This document shows, one piece after another, positions 61,209 to 64,000 of a stretch of DNA of 64,000 nt. Where the stretch lies: positions 248,001-312,000 of the forward strand of contig NZ_JARXUZ010000001.1 in assembly GCF_029893365.1 (NCBI RefSeq), given 5' to 3'. The stretch comes from Cryobacterium sp. CG_9.6. Its GTDB lineage: Bacteria; Actinomycetota; Actinomycetes; Actinomycetales; Microbacteriaceae. The notes under the pieces were generated by a model. It was not told where the DNA came from. It made no database searches and saw only the letters and a list, made by a program, of their open reading frames with translations. The stretch's first letter is position 1. Each line of letters opens with the position of its first letter. The translations under genes and the position numbers were made by a program.

Positions 61209-62384
61209 ATGAGCAACTCAGAGACCGCAGAGCCGCACATTTTCAAGGGGCTGGCCGGGGTTCCCGTGGATGTCACGGCCATCTCCATGGTCAACTCCGA
61301 CACGAACTCCCTGCTCTATCGCGGCTACCCGGTGCAGCAGCTCGCGGCACGTTGCAGTGTGGAGCAGGTGGCGTTGCTGCTCTGGGATGGCGAGTTGCCG
61401 AGCGCCGAACGGCTCACCGCTTTTCAGGTGGAGGAACGGTCGAACCGGGCACTTGCAGACAGTGTGCGACGTGCCATTGACGACCTGCCCGTGACGACGC
61501 ATCCGATGGATGTCTGTCGCACCGCCGTGAGCATCATCGGGGCCAACGACCCGGATGCCGAATCCAACGACCCGCAACACAACAACCGTAAGGCGCGGCA
61601 TCTGTTTGCACAGCTGCCGGCGATCGTGGCCTACGACCAGCGCCGTCGGCATGGACTGCCGCTCGTGGAGCCGCGGAGTGACCTGAACTACACCGAGAAT
61701 TTTCTGTACATGACGCTGGGGGAGCTGCCGGTGCCCGAGGTTGTCGACGCCTTTCGCATTTCCCTCGTGCTCTATGCCGAGCACTCGTTCAACGCCTCCA
61801 CCTTCACGGCCCGGGTGATCACGTCCACCCTCTCCGATATGTACTCGGCGGTGACCGGTGCGATCGGCGCACTCAAGGGCGCGCTGCATGGCGGCGCCAA
61901 TGAGGCCGTGATGTACACGTTTGACGAGATTGGCACCCCCGATCGCGTGGACGCCTGGCTCGACGATGCGCTGGCCCACAAGCGCAAGATCATGGGCTTC
62001 GGCCACCGCGTGTATAAAAACGGGGATTCCCGGGTGCCCACAATGCGGGCGGCAATGGTGTCGATGCTTGAGCGCTTTCATCGCCCCGATCTGCTCGAGA
62101 TATCTACCCGACTCGAGGCGGGGATGAAGGAACGCACGGGGATCCTGCCGAACGTGGACTATCCCACGGGGCCCGCCTATCACGTGATGGGTTTTGATAC
62201 CGCAACCTTCACGCCCATCTTCGTGACGGCCCGGGTGATCGGCTGGACCGCCCACATCATGGAGCAAACGGCCTCGAACGCCCTGATCCGGCCGCTGTCG
62301 GTGTACGTCGGGGCTCCCGAGCGTGAGGTTCCCCTGTCTGCGGAGGTGAGCCAGGTGACCAAGGTGACCAAGGTCACCGAATAG
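61209..62384 (+). CDS. prpC: 2-methylcitrate synthase
   Basis: A 391-residue citrate-synthase-family enzyme condensing propionyl-CoA with oxaloacetate. Catalytic His residues lie in LKGALHGGANEAVM near residue 223 and GFGHRVYKNGDSRVP near 262; the Asp region follows near 313. The operon with prpD marks it as methylcitrate rather than citrate synthase. The C-terminus repeats VTKVTKVTE from a 9-bp tandem repeat at 62356-62376. GAAGGAAGC precedes ATG 61209. Confidence 0.92.
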   Translation: MSNSETAEPHIFKGLAGVPVDVTAISMVNSDTNSLLYRGYPVQQLAARCSVEQVALLLWDGELPSAERLTAFQVEERSNRALADSVRRAIDDLPVTTHPMDVCRTAVSIIGANDPDAESNDPQHNNRKARHLFAQLPAIVAYDQRRRHGLPLVEPRSDLNYTENFLYMTLGELPVPEVVDAFRISLVLYAEHSFNASTFTARVITSTLSDMYSAVTGAIGALKGALHGGANEAVMYTFDEIGTPDRVDAWLDDALAHKRKIMGFGHRVYKNGDSRVPTMRAAMVSMLERFHRPDLLEISTRLEAGMKERTGILPNVDYPTGPAYHVMGFDTATFTPIFVTARVIGWTAHIMEQTASNALIRPLSVYVGAPEREVPLSAEVSQVTKVTKVTE

Positions 62385-62409
62385 CTGGTGTCGCCGATAG
62401 CATCGCAGA

Positions 62410-62973
62410 ATGCATATGTTCTTCCGCACGCTCCTGCACGCCCTCCTGTCGCGCTTCGGCCCCAGAATCGGCCACTACGACGTGGCTCGCACTCGCTTCG
62501 TGACGTCACCGACCGACCTCGACATTCTGCGGCACATGAACAACGGCGTCTACCTCTCCATCATGGACGTCGCCCGCTTCGACATGCTGCATCGCACCGG
62601 AGTGTGGAAGATCTTCGTGCAACGCGGCTGGTATCCGGTGGTGGTGGCGGAAACCATCAGTTTTCGCAAGTCACTCACCGTGGGACAGCGATTTACGGTG
62701 GAGTCGCGCATTCTCGGCTTTGACGCAAAGGCCGTCTACGTGGAGCAGCGCTTTGTCCGGCCCGATGCGGCAGGGGCGCCCGAGATCTACGCTCACGGGT
62801 TCATTCGTGGCCGCTTTCTGAAGCGCACCGGTGGGGTCGTTCCCATCGAGGAACTGCTGGATGCCGTGGGCATGGCTCCCGAGAACGTCACCGTGCCGGC
62901 CTGGTTGCTGGAGTGGAGCGACGACGTGGCTATGCCGGCCACCCGCGCTCCCGCTCCCAGCATCTGGCAGTAG
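62410..62973 (+). CDS. Hot-dog-fold acyl-CoA thioesterase-like protein
   Basis: A 187-residue 4HBT-type thioesterase. The signature DLDILRHMNNGVYLSIMDVARFD, read in parts, lies near residue 36; the strand VVVAETISFRKSLTVGQRFTVES, read in parts, follows near 78. It should cleave an acyl-CoA in the cytoplasm. It lies 25 bp after prpC and may be co-transcribed, perhaps relieving propionyl- or acyl-CoA overload. That link is inference. Confidence 0.82.
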   Translation: MHMFFRTLLHALLSRFGPRIGHYDVARTRFVTSPTDLDILRHMNNGVYLSIMDVARFDMLHRTGVWKIFVQRGWYPVVVAETISFRKSLTVGQRFTVESRILGFDAKAVYVEQRFVRPDAAGAPEIYAHGFIRGRFLKRTGGVVPIEELLDAVGMAPENVTVPAWLLEWSDDVAMPATRAPAPSIWQ

Positions 62974-62985
62974 GTGCCGTCGCGC

Positions 62986-63525
62986 TCAGGATGCTGCTGG
63001 TGCTTGCTCTGAAGCGGTACTGACGGGACGCTTCGGAACAACGAGATCGCGGTACTGCGTGGCCAGCGCCGGATAGTAGGCATCCCATTGGCGGAAGGGT
63101 TTCCCGGTTCGGTAGGCGACGAGCCGGTCGAGATAGTAATCCCAGCCCGGCCCCACGGTGGCGACCTCAGCCGCAGTGCGCAGTCGCTGCCCCAGCGTCA
63201 CCGTGGTCATGCCGTTGCCCTCCACGAGATGAAACAGAGCGTGCCAGGCATCGTCATCTTCTCCGAAGTCGCCGCAGAAGCGGTGCGGAGCGTCGCACTC
63301 GAGGATGGTCACATACTGCCACGTCGAATCCGGGTCGGACGACATGCGAAACTTGACAGCCCCGGTGCTGGGCGAACCCGTGTATGTGCCGATCCATTTG
63401 GCTAACTCGGCAGGTTTAGTCATGCTGGCCCAGACATCTTCAATGGGGGCGCTGAACAGCCGATCGATCATGAAGTAGAGGCCGTCATCGCGGTAAGCGA
63501 GGCGTCCGGTGGGCTTGACTGTCAT
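62986..63525 (-). CDS. SRPBCC/AHSA1-domain protein
   Basis: A 179-residue soluble protein. APIEDVWASMTKPAELAKWIGTY near residue 27, read in parts, and the strand-rich middle ending VTLGQRLRT are typical of the AHSA1 pocket fold. ATG 63525 has a strong GGAGGAAA ribosome site; the extra eight upstream codons in the longer frame are not needed. It is convergent with the thioesterase. Ligand unknown. Confidence 0.85.
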   Translation of the reverse strand: MTVKPTGRLAYRDDGLYFMIDRLFSAPIEDVWASMTKPAELAKWIGTYTGSPSTGAVKFRMSSDPDSTWQYVTILECDAPHRFCGDFGEDDDAWHALFHLVEGNGMTTVTLGQRLRTAAEVATVGPGWDYYLDRLVAYRTGKPFRQWDAYYPALATQYRDLVVPKRPVSTASEQAPAAS

Positions 63526-63702
63526 GGTTTCCTCCGCGCTGAGTGACACTCGATTCCCTCCACAGGCTAGGCCTGTTTGCGGATTCTGGCCACTGTCTCA
63601 CCGCGCCAGCCCCCACGATGTCACCGGGAGTTTAGACGCGGTCCATATCCACCCCCTAGACAGGTGAGACAGCACGGTTCTTCCCAGACCCAGGAGACAC
63701 TC

Positions 63703-64000
63703 ATGATCGCATTCAAGCGCCCGCGTCACCACGTTCGTCCCCTCGTTCCCCGCACCGCACTGGCTCTCGGCCTTGCACTGGCGCTGGCCTGCGGACTCGC
63801 TGTTCCCGCGGCATCCGCTGCCGTGGTTGATGCGCCGATTTCCTCCTCGAGCGACGGCGCAGCAATCACCATGACGGCGCTCGGCAGCTACGACACCGGT
63901 GTCTTCGATGAATCGGCCGCTGAGATTGTGACGTACTTTGGTGGGCGCCTTTTCGTGGTGAACGCCGCTCAGGGCGCCATTGATGTGCTCGACATCGAAG
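63703..64000 (+). CDS. Secreted choice-of-anchor I-type protein, partial (3' end outside window)
   Basis: The visible 99 residues start with a Sec signal (basic HHVRPLVPR, hydrophobic stretch, cleavage after AASA near residue 39). The mature protein then shows TALGSYDTGVFDESAAEIV and FVVNAAQGAIDVLDIE. This opening matches large secreted beta-propeller proteins annotated as choice-of-anchor I, often combined with esterase or phosphatase domains. CAGGAG lies 7 bases before ATG 63703. The rest is outside the window. Confidence 0.72.
   Translation, partial: MIAFKRPRHHVRPLVPRTALALGLALALACGLAVPAASAAVVDAPISSSSDGAAITMTALGSYDTGVFDESAAEIVTYFGGRLFVVNAAQGAIDVLDIE

Overview
The window is high-GC actinobacterial chromosome. 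Codon use is strongly G/C at third positions, the octamer GCGGATGC is very common, heme is made by the coproporphyrin-dependent route, and NucS stands in as the mismatch endonuclease. Gene content and style suggest Microbacteriaceae (Cryobacterium or a relative); this is an inference, since no 16S gene or marker search is available. About 60 protein genes are called. No tRNA, rRNA or CRISPR array was seen, and no gene-free stretch exceeds about 280 bases.

Layout. 1-3.7 kb: a truncated histidine-kinase-like regulator divergent from hxlB-hxlA (ribulose monophosphate formaldehyde fixation), then a quinone oxidoreductase and a MarR repressor with two operators in front of a 28-codon remnant of an oxidoreductase. 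3.7-7.9 kb: luciferase-like oxidoreductase, HAD phosphatase, EamA transporter, an unknown protein, nucS. 8-13.2 kb: a minus-strand operon (class II aldolase, CbbY-like HAD, dhaL, dhaK, HbpS/GlcG-like protein) preceded by a GAF/pseudo-receiver/LuxR regulator. 13.4-18.5 kb: MFS transporter and an iron ABC importer behind an IdeR/DtxR-like box. 18.5-24.7 kb: MATE transporter, an ABC exporter and an M13 peptidase.

24.7-29 kb is the most unusual part. A degenerate class A beta-lactamase-like protein faces a minus-strand set: a three-helix-bundle protein, a sigma-70 family factor with a DosR-like box, a cytoplasmic papain-family protease, a small protein sharing the protease's C-terminal domain, and a chagasin-family cysteine protease inhibitor.

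29-36.5 kb: xylB, an NAD-dependent epimerase-like gene, cstA with ybdD, a complete IS1380-family element with 16-bp ends and a 5-bp target duplication lying exactly on the dps stop codon, and dps. 36.7-40.3 kb: glyS, an alcohol dehydrogenase and an SRPBCC protein. 40.3-51.7 kb: an almost complete heme cluster (hemA divergent from hemE-cgoX-[three small envelope proteins]-hemQ-cpfC-hemC-hemD-hemB-hemL). 51.8-58.1 kb: a small PH-like protein, DUF1304, an FMN-dependent monooxygenase, a cysteine desulfurase-like enzyme, TrhO, a PEBP-like protein and an esterase. 58.1-64 kb: chrA, prpD-prpC, a thioesterase, an SRPBCC protein and the start of a secreted choice-of-anchor I protein.

Convergent gene pairs are usually separated by hairpins, and two REP-like palindrome loci plus one nested palindrome lie in such gaps.
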